The notes under the pieces were generated by a model. The model made no database searches, was not told the DNA's origin, and worked only from the letters and a program-made list of their open reading frames with translations. DNA of 22,538 nt from Phialocephala subalpina (Eukaryota; Ascomycota; Leotiomycetes; Helotiales; Mollisiaceae), in NCBI GenBank assembly GCA_900073065.1, contig FJOG01000030.1, positions 479,840-502,377 on the forward strand. Reading direction: 5' to 3'. Both the position numbers and the translations under genes were made by a program. Positions 1-10,518 of the stretch are shown here, in pieces. Position 1 is the first letter of the stretch. Each line of letters opens with the position of its first letter.

Positions 1-430
1 ATTCGATAATATATATTCTTATTAATTAAATTATAAAAATATATATAAATTAATATAAATTAATATAATATTAACCTAAGGATATATATTATATATTCTC
101 TTTAAAATTAATTAAAATATAAAAATTCTATTAAAAGTTTTTATTTTATATATATATTAATATAAAAGAATATATTATTATAATAATTATTTTTTTTAAA
201 TTAATATTACTCGAAATTAATAATTGTTTTTAATATTATAAGATTTTTAGTATTCTTCTTTAAAATAACCTTATTATAAGATTTTAATTCACGAGTATTT
301 TTTCTTTCTATAAATTAATATTTTATTATTTTATAATTCGATATTAAATTGAAATATATTTATAATCACGATATTATAATATTAATACGAGATTTTAACT
401 CTTATAATTTCAGCAATATTATACATAGTA
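1..430. repeat. AT-rich gene-free block (RIP-like), left edge
   Basis: Almost pure A/T sequence with no usable reading frame. The few C and G residues often sit in TCG/CGA context. The composition changes to ordinary fungal DNA at about 420-440. This is what repeat-induced point mutation leaves of old transposable elements; the element type cannot be read. It probably continues beyond the left end of the window. Confidence 0.7.
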
Positions 431-987
431 TAAAGCGTAATCTATTTCCAAAATGTCAATAGAGAAAAGTCCTATAAAGCCTATCAATGGCTGCTCGGCC
501 CGGCAACTATCAGCCTATCCTTTCAATAAGCGAATATATGCCAAAGTAGATATAAGGAAACGTTATATAACAAAACACTAACCTCAACAACTCCACCAGT
601 TTTGGACGGATTTAATTGATTTCAAGTGCAAAAATACTCTACAGACTAAGCATTTTCGAACGGTCAAAAGTGCATGCGATTTAGGCGTTACGTTGTGGAA
701 CTATTAAATTTTCTGGCCCGCGGCATAACGGTTCTCACACGATTACGTGGGATTTCGCTTGCTAGGCAGCCAGAGATAAGCACTTCCAGGGAGCTGTGCA
801 TTTGCAAATGGCGTTTGCACGCTTGCAAAGTGGTGAGCCTCGAGGGTGCTGATGTTCATCCGAGGCGGGAAAGGGGTACCTATCGCCATCATATATGTCT
901 TGCCAGACACCCTTTCTTCGTTATGTGGCTCTTTTGCATTTTCCCGAACAATTTCTCGCTTTCTATCTCTCATCTTCACCTTCCATC
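431..987. other. Upstream region of the methyltransferase gene
   Basis: Normal-composition DNA between the AT-rich block and the first gene. Overlapping short open frames run through 674-1206, but only the frame opening at the ATG at 988 shows protein-family similarity. That ATG has A at -3 and G at +4. I see no further gene or clear TATA box here. Confidence 0.4.
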
Positions 988-1959
988 ATGGCTACAACAC
1001 CTCAAGGTTGGACAAATATCCCGGACGCCGAGGCAAAGATCGATCTCCGAGACAAGAACGTCCCTTGGTATAACCCGAAGCTTAAGAAGCCAGGTCCTTC
1101 AGCAAGAGAGCTGCTAGAAAACTATAGCAAGATCCCGCCGGCTGAAGTGGAGGATCATATTTACAAGATGGTGAGTTTTGTGCTAAACTTGATCGGAAGA
1201 AGCTAAATGGAATCACCAGCGCGATGAAGCCTGGGACGTCTTTCCATATCCCTGCATTGGCGAATTTAGATTCCTCGACTTGTAAGCTTGGTGGCTCATG
1301 AGCCATTTTATTTGTGAATGCTGAACTTTTGACAGAGCGATCAGTCTTTCTCCAGATTACCCAGCCGTTCTCCAGCGGCCGAAGTCCGGCAAAGAGAACT
1401 TCCTTGACCTTGGCTGCTGTGTCGGCCAAGAGCCACGAAAAGTCGCTCATGATGGAGCTGTTCAAGAGAATCTCTACGGTTCTGATTTGCGCGCCGAGTT
1501 CTTTGAAATGGGCTACCGCCTCTTCCTCGACCGAGACACTCTGAAAAGCAAATTCATTGAAGCCGATATTACCGATGCCAACTCCGCACTATCTGGACTG
1601 GATGGAAAAACATCATCTACGCTGGGTCATTTCTCCATCTCTTCAATTACGAAGGGCAGATTGAAGTTTGCAAGCGGTTGGTGAAGCTGTTGAGAGAGAA
1701 GAAGGATTCCTTGATCTTGGGGAGACAGGTTGGGAATACCGATGCCGGAGAATATGTTCAGACGACAAATGAGAGTGGTATTATGTACAAACATAATGCT
1801 GAGAGCTTCAAGAAGATGTGGGATGAAGTCGGAGAAGAGACGGGAACCAAGTGGAGGGTGGATTACGACTTCGAATTGTTTGAGTGGCTCAGCAAGGAGG
1901 AGAGGGACAAGGCTGAACCGGGTATTGGGATGCTAAGATTCTCCGTCTTCAGAGAATAG
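988..1959 (+). pseudogene. SAM-dependent methyltransferase, frameshifted in an A run
   Basis: Class I SAM-binding methyltransferase of the type found with fungal secondary-metabolite genes (AusD-like). Proposed exons are 988-1170, 1220-1281 and 1336-1959. The introns (49 and 54 nt) have GTGAGT and GTAAGC donors and CAG ends. The N-terminal part has the family's ENYSKIPP and WDVFPYPCIG segments. SAM motif I reads FLDLGCCVGQ (about residues 104-113), followed by YGSDLRAEFF and an IEADITD segment. Up to 1608 the frame is the one of motif I; from 1609 (NIIYAGSFLHLFNYEGQ) the protein continues in another frame. The switch falls in the five As at 1606-1610, where six would keep frame, and no GT donor is near. 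The rejoined length (about 289 residues) is full size. It is either a recently broken gene or a one-base assembly error, since no other lesion is visible. No other biosynthetic gene is adjacent, so the substrate is unknown. Confidence 0.8.
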
Positions 1960-2502
1960 AGCTATGATCTTTCATGTATCCTCTGACCGGGACGCTGTGA
2001 GTCTTGAGAGCCGACGGATCGGGATGCCGAAGACAAAATCTATCGGGTTGAGATGCCGATAGATGCGCGTGACGAGCATATCAATAAGAACAACAATTAA
2101 TAGGCTTGAAACAAAACCCTGTATCAGGTCACTTGCAGTTAGACCTAATTTTATCAGAGTCGACTAGGTTCAAGCCAGCAGCTGAGATGGCAGCAGAGCT
2201 GAGTTCGATAGCTAACCCATAGGTAATAATTTAAATCATCATTTGCCCATCAGCTACCCAAAACCATGACTTGCTCGTCAATACTTGATGCTTCTCGCCA
2301 CCTTTCAGAGTTGATACTAATGTGGTGTTTTGTAAACGAAGAGAAGGCGTGAGGGACGAAGTAAGATGGGGGTGAAGAAATAAGCAAAGCGAGATAAAGG
2401 ATTTCCCACTCTTATTCCCAAGAGCAGCCTTTATATCATGGGGCCCTACCCTTGATTCCATGGATTCTCTTGACTTCTTGGTGTAAAGCCCCCCACGTGA
2501 TT
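1960..2502. other. Intergenic region downstream of the methyltransferase
   Basis: No supported gene. It contains a perfect 9+9 nt inverted repeat (2038-2064) just past the methyltransferase stop. A 76-codon minus-strand frame (2231-2461) has no recognisable motif and is treated as chance. Confidence 0.4.
2038..2064 (+). other. Perfect 9-bp inverted repeat in the probable 3' UTR
   Basis: ATCTATCGG, a 9-nt loop, then CCGATAGAT, beginning 79 nt after the methyltransferase stop. It could fold into a hairpin in the mRNA. Function is unknown. Confidence 0.4.
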
Positions 2503-2553
2503 AACAATTCATTTTAGGTTTAGCGTAGCCAAAACAATTCATTTTGGGCTTAG
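2503..2553. repeat. Two direct copies of a 21-nt sequence, 30-nt period
   Basis: Copies at 2503-2523 and 2533-2553 both begin AACAATTCATTTT and differ only at two positions: A versus G, and T versus C. They sit exactly at the edge where the AT-rich block begins. The differences are transitions, as RIP would make, or they may be plain drift of a small duplication. Confidence 0.6.
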
Positions 2554-2559
2554 TATATT

Positions 2560-4250
2560 TACTTATAAGAATACCAAAATTATCGCTTATATAAATTAAT
2601 TAATTGCATGATTACTATTAATTTAAATTATTTAAAAAATAAATATATAAATAATATTTAAATAATTTTATTATATATTTTAAAATAATATAATTTATTT
2701 AATATTTATATTTATAATTTTTATATAATAATAATTATAATAGAATATTAAATCGAGAAATAATTAATTCTTTGAAAATTTATTTTTATTTTAAATATAA
2801 AAATATAATTCGTAAAAATATTATATAATTTATTAAATTAAAAATATAAAAAATTAAAGAAATTAATATTTTGGAAATTCGTTTTCAAATTAATTTCAAA
2901 ATATAAAGAATATTCGAATATATTATTATTAGTTTACGTTTATTATTAATAATTAAAAACTAATAATATTATTAAATAATATAATCAAATAATTATAAAA
3001 ATTTTATTATTATAAATTTTATAATATATTTATAATTTAAAAAAATAAAAGAAAATTTAATAAATAAAAGGAATCGAATTAATAAAGTTTTAAAATTTAA
3101 AGTATAATAATTAAAATAATTAAGAAAAATTAAAAAAAATTTAAAATTTCTTTAATTTTATTTTTTAGAAAGAATTTATTTTTTTTCGATTTCTTTGATT
3201 TTATAAAACTTTTTATTTTAAAAATAAAAATAAAATATTTATAAAAAGTAATTATGGATTTAATATTTTTTTAATTATATTAATTAAAATATTTTTTATA
3301 AGATAATAATATTAATAAATTTATTTATATATAAATTATTAATTCGATTAATATATATAAAATAAAATAAAAATATTATTTACGAGAATAAGAAATTATT
3401 TATTTATTAAGAATTCGTCGAAAAAATTTCGAAAAAATATTAATATATTTATAAATTAATTAGAATAATTTAAATATATTTAAAGAATATTATAATAAAA
3501 TTAAATAAATAAAAGAATATTAAATAAAAAAAATTTAAAAGTAATTTTTTTATATTAAATTTTTAAAAAATTATAAAAAAGAAATTTTTATGAAATTATT
3601 ATTCGATTATATATTAAAAAAATAATTATAAAAAAGTATTTAATTATATATTTAATTATAATTTAATAATTTTTAATAAGAATTAATTAATATAATAAAA
3701 ATCGAAAATTTAAAAAACAAATTTAAAAAAATCTTTTTAATTATTTTTATAATTAATAAATAATATAATTTATAATTTTTGAAAGAAATTCTAATAATAA
3801 TATATAATTAATTTATTTATATAATTTATTTCAAATTCCGATTTTATATTTATTTGAATAATAAATTAATAATTATTATTTTTAATTTTAATTAGAAATA
3901 ATATTATATAATTAAGAATTAAAAAAAATAAAATATAAAATCAAAAATATTAAAAATTTATAAAATATTTTTCTTTATTAGAATTCAAATAATTCAAATA
4001 AAATTAATATTATTTCTTTAATATTTAATTTCAAATTAATTCGAATTTTATTTTTGAATTTAATAATTTTATTAATAGCGATTATTTATTCCTTTTTTTA
4101 AAAAATATAATTAGGAAAATAAAATATAATTAATTTAGTATTAATTAAATATTAACCTTAATAATTACATTCTAAAAAATAAACTATATAATCCAAATCT
4201 TTTGTTTTATCATTATATGAGATATATCCATAATTATCCCTCTTATAATA
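2560..4250. repeat. AT-rich gene-free block (RIP-like relic)
   Basis: About 1.7 kb of nearly pure A/T with stops in every frame and no open frame of note. The rare C and G bases are mostly in TCG, CGA or ACG contexts, with a few CpA left. Both edges are fairly sharp. This is the expected product of heavy RIP (CpA to TpA) on transposable elements. The identity of the ancestral element cannot be recovered by eye. Confidence 0.75.
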
Positions 4251-4328
4251 TTCATCATTATCATTACTATCCACCGCATCGTCCTCCTCCTCCTCCTTGA
4301 ATATATCTCCAGACACTATCGCTGGCAT

Positions 4329-5325
4329 TCATCCAGCCCTCTCATCAAGACTAGTACTGCTGACCCCCTCCGTAGCCTCTTCGAGACACATTTTGGGTAT
4401 CCTAGCGAGAACCCCAGCAACAGAATCATCAAAATCCATGGCTGGTTTCAAACTAACAACGTTGCTTTCGTCGCTTGTATTCTTTTGAATTTGTGCTTGG
4501 CTATCGACCCTCGATTTTGGTGTCATCACTTGTAGTTCTTCTTGCTCACGACTGCTCGCATCGAAATCGATATCTGCCGCTGGCCTGGCGATGTTTGCGC
4601 GCCAGTGATGTCTATTGATTGGATCTTTCTGGTATAGGTTCAATTCGAAGAATTTGTTATGCGATGTGCATTTAAGGTTCTTGTAACTATAAGCAATGAA
4701 ATGTGAGCTTCTCCATTAGTTGGTAAGAGATTTAGATTGCTACAAAAACGATAGTAACTTACGAATTGACCTTGGCAAAGTTCGCCTCGATCAGGTCTCA
4801 TTCGGTGATCTCTTTGAATTCTGCATTATCGTTTAGGGGGACGAAGTATCGCTTGGATTCGAGGGGCCCATAGTTAACCTGCTTGACTAGCTGAATCGCA
4901 TATGGCCAGTTGCTATCTTGTAGGCTCTGGGATTTCTCGGCGCCAGCAACGGGAATAACAACACAAACCATTGTAGGAAACTTCGCCCATTCCAAGAAAG
5001 ACGTGAACTTGGCTTCGTGGTCTGTTCATGTGGGTCGGAAAGGCCGGAGCTTGCCGCAGCAAAATATGGTAAACATGGCGTCTGTAAAGGATCCGATTCA
5101 ACGAACTGGCTGAATGAGGTTACTTGTTGGATAATATAGGCCGGAGGATCGAAGAATCCTCGGCCTTTGGGGAGGATGTTGGATTGTTCGGGCCTTTAGC
5201 GGTTGAGCGAAAAAAGTGGATGGGATGGCAATTCTAATGCCACCCAACGCTGCTTATTCAAAAGAAGGAGACCAACCTAGAAGAGAGGATGTTGAGTTGG
5301 AGGTTGGAGGGGTGATGGACGCCAT
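4329..5325 (-). pseudogene. Decayed unidentified protein-coding gene
   Basis: The minus strand keeps a broken gene I cannot assign to a family. A possible start is the ATG at 5325 (MASITPPTSN...), reaching a stop after 23 codons or a GTTGGT donor. A second segment runs down to about 5025 (FFDPPAYIIQQVTSF, TPCLPYFAAASS). Frame is then lost by one base at 5022-5025 and continues as DHEAKFTSFLEWAKFPT, VCVVIPVAG and RYFVPLNDNAEF to an in-frame TGA at 4800-4798. Reading through that TGA gives DLIEANFAKVNS, then a good intron (4762-4687, GTAAGT donor, TATAG acceptor). The last exon (KNLKCTSHNKFFELNLYQ...) ends at TGA 4331-4329. Continuity across the frameshift, the stop and the intron argues for a real, dead gene. 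The 5' part is the least certain. Confidence 0.5.
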
Positions 5326-7016
5326 GTTAGCGAAAAGATTTTTGGGACCATATTATTCTGGTTGTTCAATACAAATAAATGGATTCAGCTTCTAGGTAAG
5401 ATGGAAAATGTGAATGGGCCTTTGGAAGACATTGAGAAAACATCTTGCTTTCTGCCTGACCCCACATTCTTAGAGTACAACATCCTTATGCATGTGATTT
5501 ATCATTTGAGCAGAGTCTTGACCTGTCAAGAGTCACGTCGGTGACAATTCAAGAGCCCAAATCAAGGCATTTCCAAAGCTGCCTAGACTCGGGTCCCGGC
5601 TTGGATGCCCAAGATGCATACCCCGCTCTCAGCCCTTGGTTGTGGCTTGATCAACAGCAGGAGCATCACCCAGATGCCAGAGATCAAGGTTAAAGAATTC
5701 GATCCGTACTACCCACACCATGTATTTGGAAGAGGAGACCATACTGCCCCTAATACATACCCAGTCATTCTTAAAGGATGTGTTCTTCACAAATATACGC
5801 GTGTTGGTGAGATGTACCCCGCTACACCCCTCTTTCCTAATTAGGCAATTCTAACCAAAACATCATCTCAAGGATCAACAAACCATGGCTCCGTAAGATC
5901 AGTCAATTCCACCTCACCAAGTACTGGTCGCCAAGAAGCGGTATTATTTGCCAAAAGTCATAGCTATTGGCCAAATACCACTTTTTGACGTGAGGTTGTG
6001 GTTTAGGGGCTGAAATCGCGGGGTAAAAAGGCGACTGTCCACTGAGTGTTGCACAACTGGACTACATATCACGCCATCCTTCCTCTTCATCAAGGATATC
6101 CCTCCTTTTTTGATAAGGTCTGCTAATCTCTCCATCGACGGGAGTATCACCGTTCACGAACAACCAACAACTAACGAATTTAAGCGGGATCAGGACCATT
6201 TCATACCACTCCTTTTTGCTCCTACTTTCTTCTTTGGCTCAGTTCGTGTTGTGATAAAGTTCGTTCACTGGCATGCGACCTCGAACCAGCCGAAGTGCTA
6301 TCTGATCGCAGAAATGTCAAGAGGTGGAGTGGGAGGGCCACCAAGGACGATTGTAAGGTATTGAAAGACGAGAGGATATCAGGGCATTTTGCTTTGAAGT
6401 GGGACTGCTTCGACGATCTCTTGTGGTTTCCCTTGCAGCCTGCCTGATACTGCGCATCCTTCACTGAGGGGGTGTGCGTATTGACGCCCGCCCCACCGCA
6501 CTGTGCATCCTGTGGCGGGGGCTAGCATTCTGGAGTGGATAAAAAGTGTCGCTTATGTATGTATCTCAAAAGTGATGGATTTTGAGAGCAAAACCATGCG
6601 GCATAGCATAATGCAAGAATGAGTTGTCCCGACTCAGATCCCCCCCTCCCCTGGGTGGTTGGCACTTTCACGCTGCATACGTGGTCTGTGCTTCCACTAA
6701 AATGGAGATGACGAACTAAGACTACGCATTCATACTCCACACGCAGCCTTCTACCCCCAAGGCTCCCATCCCAGACTTGGGGTGGATGAAGGGGGTTGGA
6801 CCTCAAAAAGGTGATGGCCCTGCAAGCAAAAACGACAATTCCATCCCAATTCTCTCCTTCCATTACAACCGAATGCTCTGCCGCAATTTCTGTGGAGTAG
6901 GATCTTGTGAAGCTATCGCTCTTCGCCGCTCAGCATGATAAAGACCACCCACCGAGATCGCGATGTCAACCTGGATCACCTGGATCATCTAGATCACCTA
7001 TGCCCACTAGATCAAG
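5326..7016. other. 1.7-kb region without a recognisable gene
   Basis: Several open frames of 60-113 codons exist on both strands (for example 5605-5844 plus and 6522-6863 minus). None shows a family motif, a convincing intron structure or protein-like composition over its length. A short run of 9-nt GATCACCTG-like units lies at about 6974-7011, just before the BTB gene start. Confidence 0.4.
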
Positions 7017-8360
7017 ATGGCGGCCCCGTTTCAAGAGTATGCCCCATCTTCCCTCGCGCTACGATCGATACCGTCACCTTCTTGCCCGGAACACGGAGAC
7101 CTCTTGAGTTTTCCTACTCGTCTTCCAACAGAAAGTCATGGTTGCAAGAAAGCTCTAACAAATGAATTATCTTTGTTCTCTCGAAATTATCTCCTGCATT
7201 ATGAGAAAGCCTAAGACTCAAGGTCATTGTTCTTTTGCGATGCATCGTGCTAACAATTTTTAATACAGAATCATCAATTCCCGACTCTTTAAGTTCATCG
7301 TCGGCGAAACAAGTGACGGCAACCCGACAGAGTTCTCCGTTCACGAAGAAGCAATCGCCCGACTCTCCAAACCACTACGTAGCTTAGTAAAAGGTGGCCT
7401 ATCGGAGGCCCAAGCCGGCTGCACGACATGGAAAGACGTAAGCAAGGAAACGTTTGAGCTGTTCGTCCAATTTGCATATACCGGCGACTACTCAATACCA
7501 AAGACCGAGAAGAGGAAGCTAAAGAGGGTGGAGAGGAATAGCCTCACTAATCAAGCCTCGCCAAGCACTTCGAACGGAATACGAACATGGAATAAGGCGG
7601 AATTGAATGAGGCTCTTGACATCAAGGAGCCGGAGGTGTACGAGGAAAAAAAAGGAAGAGGCTCCCTTCGATGATGATGGGAGAATGTTTCGCAAAGGCA
7701 AAAAAGGACAAAAAGAGGGACAAGAAGGGCAAAGGAGTGGCGAAGAGTATCTTTGACCGGGTTTGTGAGGCAGAGTCAGTACCGGTAGAGTCAGAACCGG
7801 TAGAGTCAAAGCCGGTAGAGTCAGAACCGGTAGAGTCAGAACTGCCACCAGAACCAAGTCCAGTCGTTCGAACTACACGAGAAAAATACCCGAAGGCGCC
7901 CTCACCCAGGCTCTTCGCAGCCGACTTCCCCTCCCTCTCATTTCCACTACTAGCGCCGCGCAACAACTACGACAACACTTGCGAGCCAGCGGAACAGTTT
8001 GAACCAGGCAAGAGTTATTCCGGCGTGCTTCTCGCCCACGCCTCGCTGTATGTCTTGGGGGATTACCGGCTCATCGACTCGTTGAAGGCACTGGCCTTAT
8101 ACAAGCTCCACAAGACGCTGTGCGTATTCTAGCTAGATGATGAGAATATTGAGGATATTATCGACCTTGCAAGGTATGCGTACTTTGATGAGGGTAAAGG
8201 TTTAGAGGAAGGAATTGGCGGGTTAAGGGGCCTAGTTTGCCGGTATATGGCTACGAATGCAGTAGTACTGTCTCATGATAATGGATTTATGGATCTCCTG
8301 GGGGAAGGAGGCGAATTTGTCAAAGATTTTTTCAAGTTTGAGTTGCAGATGATCCATTAA
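7017..8360 (+). pseudogene. BTB/POZ-domain protein gene, frameshifted and with a nonsense codon
   Basis: Fungal BTB/POZ protein; such domains mediate dimerisation and often recruit cullin-3 ligases. The proposed first exon is 7017-7036 (MAAPFQE; ATG with A at -3 and G at +4). A GTATGC donor and an intron to 7268 (CTAAC branch, TACAG acceptor) lead into IINSRLFKFIVGE. The BTB core follows: EFSVHEEAIARLSKPLRSL, then KETFELFVQFAYTGDY. At the eight As (7647-7654) the frame hits TGA TGA. The acceptable protein resumes in the frame of KAKKDKKRDKKGKG, followed by four PVESE-type repeats and the C-terminal HASLYVLGDYRLIDSLKALA. An in-frame TAG at 8130-8132 stands where CAG is likely (RIP-type C to T). 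Reading continues with LDDENIEDIIDLARYAYF to TAA at 8360. About 370 residues when intact. Two separate lesions make it a probable pseudogene. Confidence 0.75.
7777..7839 (+). repeat. 15-bp tandem repeat encoding PVESE/PVESK
   Basis: About four units of a 15-bp sequence containing CCGGTAGAGTCA. They encode repeated P-V-E-S-E/K within the acidic linker of the BTB gene. Such simple coding repeats change copy number easily. Confidence 0.7.
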
Positions 8361-8475
8361 ATTTTGTTGTTATCTTTGCCCTCTGGAATGTTATCATCCC
8401 ACTGATCACCTTTTGAACGCTTTCCAACGAGAACACCTGGGTCTCAACTCCGCAACTTTCCCAAAACTTCCGTAC
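8361..8475. other. Short gap between convergent genes
   Basis: The BTB gene (plus) and the NmrA-like gene (minus) converge here with about 115 bp between their stop codons. Their 3' UTRs probably overlap. Confidence 0.4.
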
Positions 8476-9773
8476 CTACTCCACACCAAGTGCAGCTTTC
8501 ACTTTATCTCTCCTCTCTTCGAGATATTCTCTGAATGTCAGCAATTCCACACCATACTTCTTGGTCTCTTCGATATCAACCCCACATCTGTACAAAGATT
8601 AGTACTTGCTTTCAAACTCCAACTTCAAAGAATGTCCCTCGAAACTTGTGACTTTCAGAACAAACCCCCATGAACTCTAACTCTGCAACGGTAAACATTA
8701 AAGGGGAGGAGAAAATGTGACGTACCCATCAACCCGCTGCCAAACCTGTGTAGCAACCATAGGATCGACATACTTCAACTCCTCAATCTCTTCTTCACTT
8801 CTATACCTAACAGCAACCTCCATCCCCGCGACTTCACCCACCACCTTCGCAATCTCATCAATATCCAACTTATCGCCGGCCAGCTTTACAATTTTCCCAT
8901 CCAAGGGCATCAGTCCCTCCTGACTCCGCTCGCTACCGCTCCCCTCAAAAGCAGCCAAAGCGAATGCTCCCACAGTATCACTAGCACATAAATCGATTTT
9001 CGTCCCAGGACCGAAAGCATTTATCATGGTGTGGGAGGAAGCCAGTTCAGGCCAGTACTGGGCCGTATGGGGCGCGATCCAGTTTGCCATCAACCAAGCC
9101 GGTTGCAACACTGTCCAGCGCTCAAAACTCTTCATAACGAGGTCTTGCACTGCCTTCTTACTCGCCCAATAATTCGCAAGAAAGACGCTCGAGGGATCGA
9201 GAGACTTGTATTCCAAATACCCCTCCGCACCAGTCGCTGTGCTCACAACACAATGTTTGATCCCCGCATCTTGTGCTGCTTTCACGATGTTTCTTGCGTG
9301 TTGGAGTTCGAGGGTTTGGTCGGGGAAGGTAGGTTGGACGTTTAGGAAGAGGGCGTTGCAACCCTGTTTTTGTGTTAGTAGCTGTTAGGAATGAAAAATG
9401 TCTGTTTCGAGGAGGTGAAATGCAGGACTCACCTTGGCAGCAGAGGCGAGAGCGGAGGTGTTGTCGAAATCTCCTTCGAATAACTTCGCGCCTGCTTCCG
9501 AGAGTGCGACGGAGGCGGGTTTGGTGGTGGAGCGGACGAGGGCGTGGACGGAGTGGCCAGCTTTCAGCAGTGTATGGGCGACGGCTCCTCCTTCTGTGTT
9601 GCTGTCAGTTTATAATTGAAGAATAGATTTTGGAGGAAATGTGGAAGTTGGAAGGGAGAGAAGATCTACGGAAGTGTGGGAAAAGGCAGGGCAAATCTGG
9701 AAACTTTGAAGAAAAGGACGGACTTACGACCACCTGTTGCGCCTGTAACGAGGACAGTGAGTTTTTCGAACAT
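8476..9773 (-). CDS. NmrA-like NAD(P)-binding protein
   Basis: Rossmann-fold protein of the NmrA/atypical short-chain dehydrogenase group. These proteins sense or use NAD(P) and include regulators of nitrogen metabolism as well as oxidoreductases. Four exons give 318 residues: 9773-9728, 9593-9433, 9363-8726 and 8587-8476. All junctions stay in frame, with GTAAGT, GTGAGT and GTACGT donors and CAG acceptors; the second intron has a CTAAC branch site. The nucleotide-binding loop VTGATGGQGG (residues 9-18, GxxGxxG) spans the first intron. HALVRSTTKP follows the second strand, consistent with NADP preference. KHCVVSTATGAEG and the ANYWASKKAVQ segment follow; there is no clear Tyr-x3-Lys catalytic pair. 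The C-terminus (FREYLEERR...GVE) comes from the last exon; stopping at the long exon would wrongly give YVTFSPPL. The gene is intact. Substrate or partner is unknown. Confidence 0.88.
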
Positions 9774-10518
9774 TATGATTTTCTCTCCACGCCTAAAAAC
9801 TTGATTAAATTAGGCTTAGTGAAAATTTTTAAACTTAATGATGAGTGAACAAAAGAATAAGAGAAACAGGAAGAGGAGGTGATAACAAAGTGCTGACGTC
9901 TAACTTCTGACGTCTGACTTCTGACCTAGTTCGGGTTCGGACTCGATGGTTGATTGACGAATAACATAAGAGCTGACTTCAGCATTGTTTACATGAAAAT
10001 GGTCATCGAACTTTCTGACCAACCTCCTACGCGAAAATGGATATAAGACTAGATAGACATCGAAAGAAAATAAGAGAGTGCAGAAAAATCGAGGAGGACT
10101 CGATCCGAGCCTGAAGATGGACTTTGCGGTATTGGTGGATATGGAGAAGACGTTGGTCATCCCTGCTAGTATGTTTTACACTAGACCGAAAACATGGCTG
10201 GCCAATCCAGGTAGGTTTTAGTATAAAATAGCTTGAAGTGCATAATACGATTCCTTCTAGTATCTCCCTTATTTCCTTCTTATATTATACCTTTTGATTA
10301 ATATTTCACTTTGATGGAAAAGAAATTTGTTAGATAAAGGCATAAAATAGCAGAGATCAGGAAGAATAATAAGGGCAAAATGGGTTCTGTATTTCTATCT
10401 AAAAAGCTAAGTTCGGAGCGGAGGATTCCAGGGTAAAAGAGTGAGATTATCCCTGGACTAAGGCTAAGAACGGAAAGTGTGTCCCAGCACGTGATATTCA
10501 TCTCACAAGATTCCAAGC
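9774..10518. other. Promoter side of the NmrA-like gene and 3' side of the zinc-finger gene
   Basis: No supported gene. It contains the tandem TGACGTC motifs and otherwise unremarkable A/T-leaning sequence. Open frames of 72-86 codons on the minus strand have no motif. Confidence 0.4.
9894..9921 (-). promoter_or_regulatory. Tandem TGACGTC motifs upstream of the NmrA-like gene
   Basis: Two 14-nt units, TGACGTCTAACTTC and TGACGTCTGACTTC, then a partial third unit, 121-148 bp before the NmrA-like start codon. TGACGTC is seven of the eight bases of the CRE/ATF palindrome TGACGTCA bound by bZIP factors. Whether it is used is inference. Confidence 0.35.

Noticed and set aside
674..1206. Overlapping open frames upstream of the methyltransferase
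   Set aside because: Only the frame from ATG 988 is protein-family-like; the others are shadows or untranslated leader.
1606..1610. Programmed ribosomal frameshifting in the methyltransferase
   Set aside because: No known use in this family and no downstream structure noted; deletion or assembly error is simpler.
2231..2461. 76-codon minus-strand frame
   Set aside because: No motif, no intron context, and composition not protein-like.
5605..5844. 79-codon plus-strand frame (and 5362-5544)
   Set aside because: No recognisable family and no supporting gene structure; could be a small lineage-specific gene but unsupported.
6485..6525. GC-rich possible stem around GCCCGCCCCAC / GTGGCGGGGGC
   Set aside because: The arms mismatch at several positions, so it is not a convincing structure.
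6522..6863. 113-codon minus-strand frame
   Set aside because: Rich in Cys, Arg and His with no domain; looks like an open antisense frame in GC-rich DNA.
7519..7966. Long minus-strand frames opposite the BTB gene, including a repetitive S-D-S-T-G protein
   Set aside because: They are antisense reads of the 15-bp coding repeat in the BTB gene.
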